A stretch of DNA of 64,000 nt from Sipunculus nudus (lineage: Eukaryota > Annelida > Sipuncula > Golfingiida > Sipunculidae): contig CM049314.1 of assembly GCA_026874595.1 (NCBI GenBank), forward strand, positions 61,049,300 through 61,113,299, given 5' to 3'. Positions 35,191 through 49,000 of this stretch are shown here, in pieces. The stretch's first letter is position 1, and each line of letters opens with the position of its first letter. Below the pieces are notes generated by a model that saw nothing but the letters and a program-made list of their open reading frames with translations, had not been told where the DNA came from and ran no database searches. The translations under genes were made by a program, and so were the position numbers.

Positions 35191-36215
35191 TGGCAGTGGT
35201 ATCATCCTCCTGCTATTCTGAAAATAATATCTATATATTGAACATATCCATATATTAATAATTGACACCACTGGTTACAAGGTTAAATTTTCACTGTCAA
35301 AGTAATTAAATAATATCAAATGTAAACAGGATGTAGTTTTGATGAATTTATTTATAATGAATCTGAAAGTGATGTCTTAGTTGTAACAGCCACTGTAAAT
35401 CGTTTGGGATCTGCTGCAAACATAAGCGTCGCGGTTATGTATGCAGAGGTGACCATAGATTAGCGGCTAATGTAAATCTATTCAGTGTACCCATAAAAAC
35501 TACATTTGTAGCAGCATCCGTTTTAGCATAAAATGCTGTGAATGCCTTGTCTGACTAAATGTCAAAGTATTAGATTTCATATGAAACATAATTTGATTTA
35601 AAAATAAAAGTTATGTCATGATTAAGTCCCAAATACTGGTAAAAAACAACACGGGCTATAACCTGTTAATATGTATGCATTAACACTGCAGACATAATAT
35701 AAATATTTAATTGCACAAGAATTCTCACTCAAGTTCAATGGACACTTAACTCATGTGTATTTCTTTTACATACGGCATCTATAAAACATTTAAGTATCAA
35801 AGACATACTGTGTAAAACAACATGTGTAAACCATATAAATATCTTATAATTATCTCAGATGCTAAACAACATGATGCAGAAAAGTGAATAGTTTCCCAAC
35901 GAATCATGAACACACTATAATACCATACATAAATAATTTCACTGTCTGTATAAACTTTCAATGGTTGACTCAATGGCATGTATCAAATATATGCGTCAAA
36001 TGATCTATAAAAAGCATTTAACCAAACAGTTTTAATATTGAATGTTAAATGTCATTACAGGCACCGAAAATATTCTGTACTCTGATCTTAAAACAAGCAT
36101 TCCAAAAAAAAAAAGCGTTCACAATATTTTATTTCATGCTAAATCAACACGTTATAACTGGTTTGTACAAGAATAGTAGAGAAATTATTAAAAAAATATA
36201 TTACATTATCATTAA
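35191..36215. other. Intergenic, nothing recognised
   Basis: AT-rich sequence without exon or repeat signatures. Confidence 0.4.
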
Positions 36216-38145
36216 AACAAGGGACCTATGGGTCACTGTGCTCAGCTGACGTTAACCTTGAAGGTAAAAATCTAAAATAATTTCAAATGGAGATAAAGTG
36301 TAAGAGGAAGAGGTAATAAAGGCCATGGTTTGTTTATATGATGGGTTTGTATTGATGAGCAAGAAATTGTTGCAAATAATATTTTGTTACCTGACCATGT
36401 GTTTCCTAATGTTGAAACTGAAGCATGTGAGCAGTTTGTGAACAAATGATCTGTACAATTACCAGGATCATTAGTTGGCTTTTCGATTAACTGTTGACAT
36501 TTCAGTAGTTAACACAAATTTGTTCAATTGAATCTTTTTTTTGTATAATAATATTATTAAATATATGTTTTTTTTATGAAATGTATACAGTTGAAATATA
36601 ACTAATTAACAACATAAAGCATGGCAAACAAAGCCTGATCTCAAATTCTGCTGATGCAGGAAAATAATGAACAAATGTTTGTAATAAATCCTCATTTTTT
36701 TATCACATCAATTTTTTTTTTAATTTAAGTTTATATTTCTATACATTTTCAATATAACATATATATCTGAATATAAAAGTTGATTCATAATTCTCAATTG
36801 CATCATCATAAATCTCAATCTTGTCAGATAACACCACATCATGCATACAAATGTTTATTTATTTTTTACCACAAAAATATATCTTTTAAATCTGCAAAAC
36901 AATAAATATCTAAAAAAATACTTAATTTAGATTTCACAATTTTTAATTGTGTCTTTATTTATCCATAATGTGCTTCATATTTTATCATAATTTAAGCATA
37001 CTGATGGGTTCCATTATGATTGGTAAAATCATTTAAAAGAAAAATGATTTCTTTAAAAATGCTACATTACACAACATTGCATCTTCTGGATTACACCTTG
37101 AATTACTTTTTCAAGGAAAGTTTTTGCATATCAGAGTGGAAACAGCATTACAATTAAGGAGATACAGTGAAAACAATAACAATACTGCATAACACTTGGT
37201 GGGTTGGGTTTGCCAGGGGGGGGGGGGGGTGATTGGGGTGGTGATATGAGAATAACTGTACACCTGTCACAGCAGGGGATCTCCCCCAGTGACTGTAACA
37301 AATCAGAAACCCTGGCATAGCTGACTTCCAGTGACCTGGAGTGGGACCCTGCATCTGTAATCTGTAATCAAAGCAAATGACTACAATAGAGCCTCAAGAA
37401 AAAAATCAATAACTAGCTTAATTTTCAAGCTTTTATTTCCAAATTTCCAATTTAAACAAAATAAATATTTATGTTTACATGCTGTGAAAATTAAATCAAT
37501 GGTACTTACAGGAAAAAAACGTGCCATGGTCAAAGTTGGGCAAAATTTATGGTACTGATTTTATTTTTATGCTAATTACTTAAAAAATTTACAAAATTCA
37601 GATCTAATTTTGGGTAAACAATTGAATCTTAATTAAACATAGTTATATACATGGGAAAATAGACTCTAGTTTCAAAATTTTTCATGTTAGGTGAGTAAAT
37701 ATTTTTCCTGATTTTTTACAAAGTCCATAATGTTTGGGCCCATAACTTAAAGAATTTATACTAAACAGACTTAATTTCTGGCATGTACATAGGAACTATA
37801 TAGAAGAATATTTATGGTAAATATGAGGAAAAACAGATGAGTGGTTTTGATATTAGGCAGTCCTGAAGTGTGAAAATAGGATTTTAATAAAAAATTAAGG
37901 TTTTTTCTTAATTTCTCAAAGGAATGAAGATGCAAAGACCCAGTTTTCGGCTTGGTAGGAGATCTTGGGGACATCTAACATTATGCTGAATTTTGGATTC
38001 CTAGGTCTTACGGTTTCAAAACGTGCCACATCTACGGACGGACGGACGGATGGACGGACGGACAGACGGCAAGACAGACAGACGGACGACGGACAATGGA
38101 CCACGACTATAGCTCAGATGACTTATAGTCAGCTTAGCTAAAAAA
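36216..38145 (+). mobile_element. Pearl/Helentron-like element, family B, complete
   Basis: The left end AACAAGGGACCTATGGGTCA is followed by GCTCAGCTGA. The right end has an (ACGG)n tract, the hairpin and AGCTAAAAAA. The interior differs from family A over its left 1.1 kb but shares the right core (GTGGTTTTGATATTAGGCAG). A poly(G) run lies at 37217-37230. No gene. Confidence 0.75.
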
Positions 38146-39825
38146 CAATAAAGGTAAAATTTCCTATACGAGACAAATTCCTACTCCATTTTGCTTTCCT
38201 CCTTCATACATCAGGACTTTTCAGAAATAAGATATTTATTTTAAGCCAAGTCTGGCATACACATCAATATTTATACATGAGAAAATCCCCACATAATCAA
38301 TTCCCACAAACATTGTATTTATACATGTTTTCTCCATCATATATCAGCATCACTAGCATCAAATGCCTTGAACAGGTCAACAAAAGTTTTATACAAAACT
38401 GGACGGTCTAGATATTAGGCAGAACCCCGCAGGATATCAAAACAAGCTATCGTGTAACATTATCATATAATATTTTACTATCATCTGATTAACAATCAAA
38501 GGAATATCATTAGTGTTACAAAATCCTTGCACATGTCAAGATAAGCAAAAGGGCAAAATCTTGTATATATTAGGCAAAAAAATAAAAGGTATGCTTTTCA
38601 AGCACCGCCCGCCTCAATTTTAATCCCCGCATCAATCATTTTTATTTTGATTTTCACCTTTGACGAAAGTAAAATAATGCTTTTTTTTATAAGTTTTCCT
38701 TTGTTATGTAGTGCTTGTACCTGGTTATGAACAGCTTTTCCCTAATCATATGAAATTTTATCAAAACATACAAAAAGAGGGTAATGAAAAAAACCCTCCC
38801 GCACGCACTGATTTCTGAAAAAATTACCTGAGAACCACCCCTTTATTTGGCCTTATGCTTATTATCCATTATGCTGAAAAAGAAACGGAACACTAAAATG
38901 ACTGATGTCATGGATAAGCAGCAGTTATTATAATCATCTTATAGTGATATATATTTATTTCTAATATTAGAAAGTATTTACTCTAATTTTTATTGTTAAA
39001 CATTTAACCCCCTTCCAAGGTTGAAAAATATTCCCATACAGCTGATAGTTTGTATGAAGAATTTTTTGTCATCAGAAGTATCCTTTCTCTGAACTTTCAA
39101 CACATTTTGGAAAGTTTCTTCAGTGTCTGAATGATTAAATATATCAAATCTTGGAAGATTATATTAACTTAAAACATAATAATTTATTTATTTACTTAAT
39201 CCATAATACATAACATGGAATGTTTCACTTTTTAGGTGCACCTTACATGTTTTGGTCATATTTCTAAGCAGCTGCCTATTGATTGGTTAATTCATCACTT
39301 GCAGCTAGGTGATTGGTTAATTCAATGCATACTGCCAGCTGTTTGGTTAATGTGTCTCACCTTTGTTTACACATTTAATTTCCATTCAATGAACAACTGT
39401 CTCTTTGTATGAAAGTGCAACAGCTTTATTTCAAAACTTTCTTACTACATTTATAAACTGAATCAGTCTCATTATAATATTCAATATTTAATTTTACACA
39501 GAATATATTACAACATAAAGCATCTTATCTGCATAATTTCAATATATCTGGTATCTCTTGAAGGTATTACATTTATTTTACTGCTATACCTTTCCACATT
39601 AAAAAATATAAATGACTTTATAGTATCTATTAACAAAGGACTAATAGCACACTTGGTGCACAAGACCCTCTTAGGATAATTTACCACACAATTTCAATGT
39701 ATCTCGCTCCTCTTGATTCAGTACTATATCTTTCGACATACATTAAACAAATAAATCACTTTAGTCTATTATATACACTAATATATTAACCTATGGCACA
39801 TTCAGTTTATTAGACATTCGTAGCC
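38146..39825. other. Downstream flank / 3' UTR of the SDR gene
   Basis: Lies 3' of the SDR stop codon at 39826. Several TTTATT strings (AATAAA on the minus strand, for example at about 39183 and 39583) are possible polyadenylation signals, but none can be chosen from sequence alone. Otherwise nothing recognised. Confidence 0.4.
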
Positions 39826-40067
39826 TCATTTGCCACACAGTTTCAGTGTATCTGGGTACATGAAGTTTTTCGTTATGGCCCACGTCACTTTATCCTGTAG
39901 CCAGGAAGGCATGTAGCTAAGGGGTATGATCACTAGACGACATGGCCAGCCACACGTGTAGCGCTTCTTTGGGTTTACCGCAAACAATGCATGCTGGTAG
40001 GCGTCAACTACCTCATCTAGGTTTGGACTTGCACTCTCACTTGAGAATTTCAAGAATTTCTCAAAAG
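39826..40067 (-). CDS. SDR gene coding exon 4 and stop
   Basis: Acceptor TTTCTTTCAG; TGA at 39826-39828. Encodes the C-terminal substrate-binding region with VVDAYQHALFAVNPKKRYTC and PLSYMPSWL, conserved in retinol/hydroxysteroid dehydrogenases. It is separated from exon 3 by a 7 kb repeat-filled intron. Confidence 0.93.
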
Positions 40068-43000
40068 CTGAAAGAAATTAAATGTAAATATGAATGAAAC
40101 TGCTACGCTTTGATCTCCACACAAAACAGTTATGTAGTGAAGTCCAGACTATCCAAGTCTGATTTTAACCTACTCGTGTCTGAGTCCTTCTGATTTGGAT
40201 CCAAACTAGATATGGTGCCATAGTATTGCCAGACAATTAATGCCCCCCCCCCCCTTTAAGAATGTTCCCCCCCCCCCCATCTTCAGCAGCATATACTGAC
40301 ACTTGGCAAACGACTATGGAACATCTATCAACTTGAGAAACAATATTTTTCACCAAATATGGGGGCCAATACAGAGAATCACTCTTATGAAAAGGGATAA
40401 ATTTATACTATAACAAGTGACCCATGGGTCATGACACTCAGCCGACTGGCATGTTGACAATGTGTCCTTGCACAGGCAAACAAATTAAGATAATGTAGGT
40501 GGCATCATAGTTCATGCATATTAGCTGAAGTTCATCAAGACCCATAAGCACATCATATTTGATAACAATCCATCCAGCTGTTCCTGAGGAATCTGGCAAT
40601 TTGTGTGTATTTTGCATTATTTCTGGGGTGCTCAAACATGGCCTGTAATATAGGTCACAGTGACCACGATTCAGGTTTCTGAGGAGAATTTTTAGGAGCT
40701 CTCAGGATGTCAAGTATGAAGATTCTAGGTCAAATGGTTATGATTTGTGCCCTGCTTTGGTATCAAATTTTCAATTATTCTTAGGGGTGCTTATAAGCCC
40801 CATACCTTGGAGAATATGGGTAATAGAGACCTTATTTCAGGTTTTCAAGAAGACTATTCATGGACCTCCCTGGATGTCAAGTGAGAAGATTCTATGGCCA
40901 TCATAACAATTTGTGCCCTGTTCACAGATGATCACATTTGTAAAGGTCTCAAAAATAAAGATAAAAAATCGTAACAAGTGACCGGTGGGTCATGACGCTC
41001 AGCTAACTCACAATATGTCTTTGCATAGGAAACTAATTAAGATAATACAGGTGGCATCATTTATTCATGCATATTAGCTTAAGTTCATCAAGATCCATTA
41101 GCACACCAAATTTGATGACAATCCAACCAGCCTTACCTGAGGAACCTGGCATTTTGTGTGTATTTTTCATTACTTCTGGGATGCTCAAACATACCCCAAA
41201 ACTCTGAAAATATAGGTCACAGTGACCCAATTTGAGGTTTTGAGGGAAGAACTTTTGAGGAACTCTCAGGATGCCAAGTGAGAAGATTCTGGGTCCAATG
41301 GTCATAATTTGTGCCCTACTTTGCTATCAAATTTTCAAATATTTTGGGGAGTGCTTATAAGCCCCACTGCTCATAGAATATGGGTAACAGAGACCTAATT
41401 TCATGTTTCCAAAAAGACTTTTCATGGACCTCTCTGGATTTTAAGTTAGAAGATTCTAGGTCCAATGGTTATAATTTGTGCCCTGCTTTGGTATCAAATT
41501 TTCAGTTATGCTAGGGGTGTTTATAAGCCCCATAGCTCAGAGAATATGGTTAACAGAGAACCAATTTCAGGTTTCCAAGGATATTTTTCATTGACTTTCC
41601 TGCCCTGTTAACAGATGAATGCATGTTTGAAGTTGTCAAAAATAGAGAGAAAATGCAAAAAATTGGAAAAAATCCAGGTGGCACCACCAGTCTGCAAGAA
41701 CTGATGTTACACTCCATGATGAATATGCATGCAAAGAATCATGGCAATGGATGCACAATTTGTTGAGATAATAGAGCTTTTGTATCAAATTTTAAGTTAT
41801 TCTTTGGGGTCTACTGAGCCCCATAGCTCAGAGGTTATGGGTAACAGAGACCTAATTCCAGGTTTCAAAGGAGACTTTGAATTGGCCTCCCTGCATGTCA
41901 TGATAGAAGATTCTAGGTCCAGTGGTCACGATTTGTGCCTTGTTAACATATGACCGCATCTTTTAAGGTCCATCTTTTTAAGACCACATGTCTGCAAAAA
42001 CTGATAAATCACTCCATGATCAATATCCATGCAAAGAATCATGGTGATCAATGCAATAGTTGTTCAGATACTTGAGCCTTTGTATCAAATTTTCCATTAT
42101 TCTGGGCGGTATTTCAGAGCCCCATAGCTCAAAGAATATGGGTAACAGAGACCTAATTCCAGGTTTCCAAAGAGACTTTTCATGGGCCTCCCTGCATATC
42201 AGGATAAAAGATTCTGGGTCCAGTGGTTAAGATTTGTGCCCTGTTAACAGATGACCACATCTTTTAAGGTCTCAAAAATAGAGTAAAAAAATTGTAAAAA
42301 TCGAAAAAAAAAATACAGGTAGCACCAATAGTCTGCAGAAAGTGATGAAACATTCCATAACCAATATCCATGAAAAAAATCATGGTTATCAATGCATTTG
42401 TTGTTCAGATACTTGAGATTTGTAGCAAATTTTCCATTGTTCTGGGCAGTATTTCAGAGCCCCATAGCTCAAAGAATATGGGTAACAGAGACCTAATTCC
42501 AGGTTTCCAAAGAGACTTTTCATGGGCCTCCCTGCATATCAGGATAAAAGATTCTGGGTCCAGTGGTTAAGATTTGTGCACTGTTAACAGATGACCACAT
42601 CTTTTAAGGTCTCAAAAACAGAGTAAAAAAATTGTAAAAATAAAAAAAAATACAGGTAGCACCAATAGTCTGCAGAAAGTGATGAAACATTCCATAACCA
42701 ATATCAATGAAAAATATCATGGTAATCAATGCATTAGTTGTTCAGATACTTGAGTTTTTGTGAAATTTTCCATTATTCCTGGGGGTACTTCAGAGCCCCA
42801 TAGATCGAAGAATATGGGTAACAGAGAACTAATTCTAGGTTTCCAAGGAGATTTGTCATAGACCTCTTTGGATGTAAAGTTAGAAGATTCCAGGTCCAGG
42901 ACGGCCGGACAACCAGACGGCCGGACAGGGTGATGGGCAAAGAGTGATTGCTAAAGCTCAGATGACTTACAGTCAGCTGAGCTAAAAATGGTAAGGTAGG

Positions 43001-46000
43001 TGGTGCCATCCTCTGTTTGACGAGAAAATTCTCCAAGATGGATGTACATGCCTAACTGGAGACCAACACATTGAAGGATCCTCAGATATGAGCAATTTTA
43101 TCTTAAACAAATGTACAGATGGACAACACACAAAACAAGGGACCCATGGGTCACGGCGCTCAGCTGATCGTGATTGGACTATAAATGTTTCTCCACTGTG
43201 ATACTTTATCGATTCAATAAAGCTTATGAATATCATGGACATGTTGGGCTATTATAAAGGAATGTAATGTAATATGTGAGTAAATGATAAATGAAATTAC
43301 CTGACTGATGGATTAATAGAGTCAAATATAGTGGTTTATTTTTTATTTATTTAGGAGGGGTTGAAAATTGTGATATATTTGAGCAAATATGAATGCAATG
43401 ACAGCAGTAATAAGCAGTAGTAGAATGATGATAAGGCTGTTGTTGAAGGATCTAAAGTGTATGGTAGTCTGCAAGCTTTCAATTTGACAGATATGATGTT
43501 ATGATTAACTATGCTGATGAAGTGATTTATGAATTTGTGACCGTATGACACAATATCTCTTTAGTCTTGACAAGGTACATTATTGTGATGCCCACTATGT
43601 CTACATATTACACAATATTGACATAATTTCTGGCATGTACATAGGTACCTATGGACGAATAGTTATACAAAATATTAAAGTATAAATATATCTGATTCAT
43701 CTTGTTCTTGCTTACTGAGGCTGACTTTGGTGTGGGGTTCGGAGATGGAAAAGTGAGGGCAGCACGAAGGTGGATGTAGAAATATTCTATTGTAATGTTT
43801 TTCATTTATATAAGAATATGAAAAGCTAAGAGGAAAGGGGCCCTCCTACTTGGTTATAGTAAAGTTCTAAATATATGGTTGCAAACTAATACTCTCACTT
43901 TCAAGGAAATAATGCATTTAAGTTTATATATAATCCTATTTTTTTAAGCATATCCACTTTTTCCATTAAGAAGTTTTTATCTGAATCATTTTTTTATTTA
44001 CAGGTTTTATAATTTTTTAATAAAAAAACCTGAAAATATAAGTTAAAATATTAGAATTGTTGCAAAAGTTGCAATCATTATATATACAGAGTAAAAAACT
44101 GAAACTATAAGTTTAAATATTAGAATTGTTGCAAAAGTTGCAATCATCATATATCCAGAGTGTAGCTCATATTGGGTCATTTTATGCATACATATATATT
44201 TTATTATTTTTAAATCATAAATGTTTAAACTGAATTTAAAAGAAAATAATGCCACAACATGGCATCTACAAGAATATTCCTTGAATCACTATTAAAAAGT
44301 TTTGCACATTGGAGTTTTCAGTACATGCTTAATTTTATTCACCAAAATAAAATAAAAGTAAATTTGATAAAATAAAACATCTTTTTAAATAAAGTATACA
44401 CACTGTTGATTGAATGAGGGACAAACAATATCATTGTGCTAATTACTATCCCAGTTTTAATTTATTACTGGAATTAATAGTCAATTTCACACCTGGTGAA
44501 GTTTTTACTCTTCTGAAGTAAGGAATTACTTATCTCATGAACATCCACACTTTCATAGCAATACACCACTTTGTGGACACAATTAAATGTACACTTTAAT
44601 CATTGTAACCCTGGTGGTACAATACAAAATCTAAAATGTAGCATGTCCAAGAATAAAATAAAATACAGAAAATTATAACATTCATCTAGTTTATGCACCA
44701 GCTGGGGGGGGGGGGGAGTGCAGGGCAGAGGGGAAGCCTACTAGTAGTGGCCAAGCTGGGCAAAGGCAAGCAGCCTGGGGTGGGTTACATAATGCAAGTG
44801 AAGGCTGTACTACTAGGTGGATTAGATGTTAACAACACTTGACATGGTGTATGAAAACATAAATAAAAGCTATTCTTTCCAATCAATTTCTTTGAAATTT
44901 CAGATTTTAAAAGATTAAATCCTTATGTATATATGCTGTAAAAATTAAATCAACAGTGCCAAAGTTGGACAAAATTTAAGGGATTGATTTTTTATTCTGA
45001 ATCTAATTCTGATCTAATTTTGGGTAAACAATTGAATCTTGATAAAATAAAGTTATATTCCTGAAAAAAAAAGTCTCTAAGTTCAGCAAATTCTCATTTT
45101 AGTTGGGTAAATATATTTCCTGATTTTTTTAAAAACTGCATTATGTTTTGGCCAATAACTTCAAAATAATACCCAATACTGACCTAATTTTTGGTATGTT
45201 CATAGAAAATGTATGAAAGAATGTGAATACTAAATACGATCAAAAACAGATCAGTGGTTTTGATATTAGGCAGCCTTGAAGTGTAACAATGGCTTTTTTT
45301 TATGGAAAACAGAGTTTTTTTCCTAAATATCTCAAAGGAATGAAGTCCTAATGACCCAATTTTTGGTATGGTAGGAGATTTTGGGGACATCTAAAATTAT
45401 GCCAACAGCCCAGGGAGCATAGAGATGTGCACTGAATGACCTACAGTCATCAAAGTGGACTGCTTGACAATGTAAGGGAATACAACAAGAGCCTCCAAAA
45501 AATTTCAAGAACCAGCCTAATTTTGCAGCTTTTATTTTCAAATTTCAGATTTTAACAGATAAAATCCTTATGTATACATGCTGTGAAAATTAAATCCACA
45601 GTACTTACAGGAAAAAAACGTGCCGTGGCCAAAATTTTTGGGAAAAATTTAAGGTACCAATTTTATATTTTTTGCCAATATTTAAAAAGATTTAACAGAT
45701 TTTGATCTAATTTTTGGTATACAATTAAATTTTGATTAATTAAAGTTGTATTACTGGAAAAAAGTCCCTACCTTTAACACTTTTGGTTCTAAGTGACCAA
45801 ATATCTTCCTAATTTTTTTACAAAGTCCATTATGTTTGGGCCCATAACTTTTTTAAATTATATAAAACTGACTTAATATCTGGCATGTACATAGGAACTA
45901 TATAGAGGAATATTTATGGTAAATATGAAGAAAACCAGATGAGTGGTTTTGATATTAGGCAGTCCTGAAGTGTGAAATAGATTTCTAATAAAAAATTGAA

Positions 46001-49000
46001 GTTTTTCCTTAATATCTCGAAGGAATGAAGTCCTATTGACCCAATTTTTGGCATGGAAGGAGATTTTGGGAACATCTAACTGTATGCCGAATTTCAGATT
46101 CGTAGGTCCAATGGTGCCGAAATGTGCCAGTCTTACGGACGGACATCCAGACGGACGGACGACGGACAATGGACCACAACTATAGCTCAGATGACTTATA
46201 GTCAGCTAAGCTAAAAATGGCAGATGGCTCCACAATGCACACAAGATGGAGGAGGCCAAGATCTGTGGTTAATGCACAGTTTGACCAATACAGCACACTA
46301 CTCCTAAGAAAGGGGCATTAATTTATTCTAGAAAAAAGGGAAGATAGGTGGCGCCACCTGTCTGGTCTACGAGAAAATTTTCTACTATGAATAGACATGC
46401 CAAATTTAAGTCCAATAACTTGAACCACTCCGGAGATATGAGCAATTTTCACCTAAAGCACATGTACAAAATGACACCACGGCAAAATGATTGCAGATGG
46501 CACCACCAGTCTTGCGTAAAAGATGAAGGTGTCCGAGATCTATGAATATGCATAACTTCAGGCCAATAGGCCAAATCACTCCTGAGAAAAAGGCATCAAT
46601 TTATTCTAAAAAAAGGATAGGGATCTAACTGAGCATTGTTGTGTTAACCAATACATGTGTGGATTAATTTTGTCCATTGGAAATATACAACGTATCACTA
46701 CAATATGTATTAATTATCTGCTTCCGTAATAATAATAACAAGATGTGCAGAAAATTTTAATAATTCTACTGACATTGTTTCCATGGGCTAGGGGTACAGC
46801 ACAGGGCTCACAGTTTGAATCTTAGCGGAGGAGCAGTGAGATTTTTCTTGTGAGCCCCCATCCATAGTCAGCCTTCTGCAGGCTTGACAGGGAGGCTGTG
46901 CATAAGGCACATGTGACATACACCCAGAGTAGTACACCAAGCCTGGTTTACATTAGGATTATCACATGTGTATATAAGCCCCAGTCATATAGTCCAGAAC
47001 CAGAATTAAATTCTGCAGAGGTACATAGTACTTGGTTCAGCATGCACTAAAACCTGAAGGTGGTTACGTCCACCAACTTCACTGACTTACCTTTGTCAGG
47101 ATAATCATGTCCCACCCTGTCCTTGTCTTCTGGTGACAGCCTCTCAAAGCCTCGCTGGATCACGCCAAGGATCATCTTACGATCAATGATACCAGTTGCA
47201 TACAAAGTGGGTTCAAGCATAGAAATATGTACACCATGTCTCTTCATATATGGTCTGAAATACATAGACAAGCTATAATTAAATATACATATTAACAATG
47301 TTCTTGCTCATCTCCATAAATACCAAGGTACATTTTGTATATATGTTTCACACTCTTAGAGTGACAGGCCTTGATCCAGAAAGCACTCTTGTATATCAGA
47401 ATGCAAAAGACAGCAAAATATCCTCAGTGGCATCAACAAAAAGTAAATCACTTATGGCACACGGTAGCTTATTGTTTAATGTCCACAATGATTAGCAGGT
47501 GAAATAATAAAAATCAGAAAATCTGTTATAACCTAGCTGGACAGAATTGTGATTGATATTCAGCATTTTTTTATCACAGAGCCAAAAACAGTTGCTACAT
47601 TAGTTTTGCTATGTAAGTATGCCTTTTTTAGCTCAGCTGACTGTAAGTCCTCTGAGCTATAGCGATCACTCTTTGTCTGTTGTCCGGCCGGCCATCCGGC
47701 TGTCTGTCCGTTAACAAGGCACAAATCATAACCACTGGACCTGGAATCTTCAAACTTTACATCCAGAGAGGTCCATGAAAAATCTCCTTGGAAACCTGGA
47801 ATTAGGTCTCTGTTACCCATATTCTTCAAGCTATGGGGCTCTGAGGTACCCCCCCCCCCAGAATAATAGAAAATTTGATACAAAAGCTAATATACATGAT
47901 CAATGATGCCATCTATCTTAATTAGTTGTCTGTGCAAGGAAATATTATCAACATGACAGTTGGCTGAGTGTCATGACCCATGGGTCACTTGTTGTGTATT
48001 TTTTTTTTAAATATGCAGTCTGAATTGGTGTTTGCCAATTTGCAATTTTCATATTTCATGAATGAGCATTGAACCAAGCCCTATTGCCATATAAGTAAAT
48101 AACAGCCTTGGGTCCTGATAAAAGGGCAGATCCAGCAAGAATGTTTTGACTTGGCAGAGGTATGAGCTCTACTGAGTTATCCTACCAAAACACAAATGAT
48201 TTCACTTTTTAAGGTCAAGCCACACCAAATGCTGCACTCTGCTGCAACTACTATACTTAATAACCTCTGGATATTTTTGCAGTGCTGCAAGTCAGAGAAA
48301 GTTAACTTTTTCAGCCTTGCTTTGTAGCGCTACACAGCTTTCGTGATAGAGAGCCCAATGTATTTCAAAATACTCTATATTTTTTACAGCCTAGCTCAAC
48401 GCAGTGCATTGCAGCATTTTGTCAGGCCAGGCCTTTAAGTGCATGACAGTTGATCTTAAAGGGACCTAATCACATACAAAGCATGTTAAATTTACACACA
48501 AAATAGGGTCTTCCCAATGAATAAATTGATACCTGCCAAAATGTTTTCCTGAAACCATTTGCCTACTTCTGTACATGAGCGTTAAAAAAGTGGACCCAGC
48601 TTGATCACTGCCACTAACATAAACATAGCTCATGGGACTCCATATTATCACCCATGCCACAACTCCTATCAATCAGGATCGAGATACCCTGACTTTGCCC
48701 CAAAAAATGTAATACATATTCCAGCTGGCTGAAACATTGCGCAAAATCAGACCTCTGGTCAAGCGGCCTTGTTATTGTAAACAGACACATGTGGACCATG
48801 TTTACGCACACACAGAACCATAACAAGATGATAAACAGTTGTACATATCTGAGGTACTGAGACTGTCTGCTTAGATGGTTTTGCTGGAAAACTCTTGCAT
48901 ACAGCAAATTGGAAATGATTGTGTAAAAAATAGGCATAATATTGCTTCTGATTATGTCCTATTAATAGCTGTGGAGTCTATAGCATAATTCATAACATAC

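Noticed and set aside
34415-35221. Proline/glycine-rich open frames
   Set aside because: They are translations of poly(C)/poly(G)-rich miniature elements and simple repeats.
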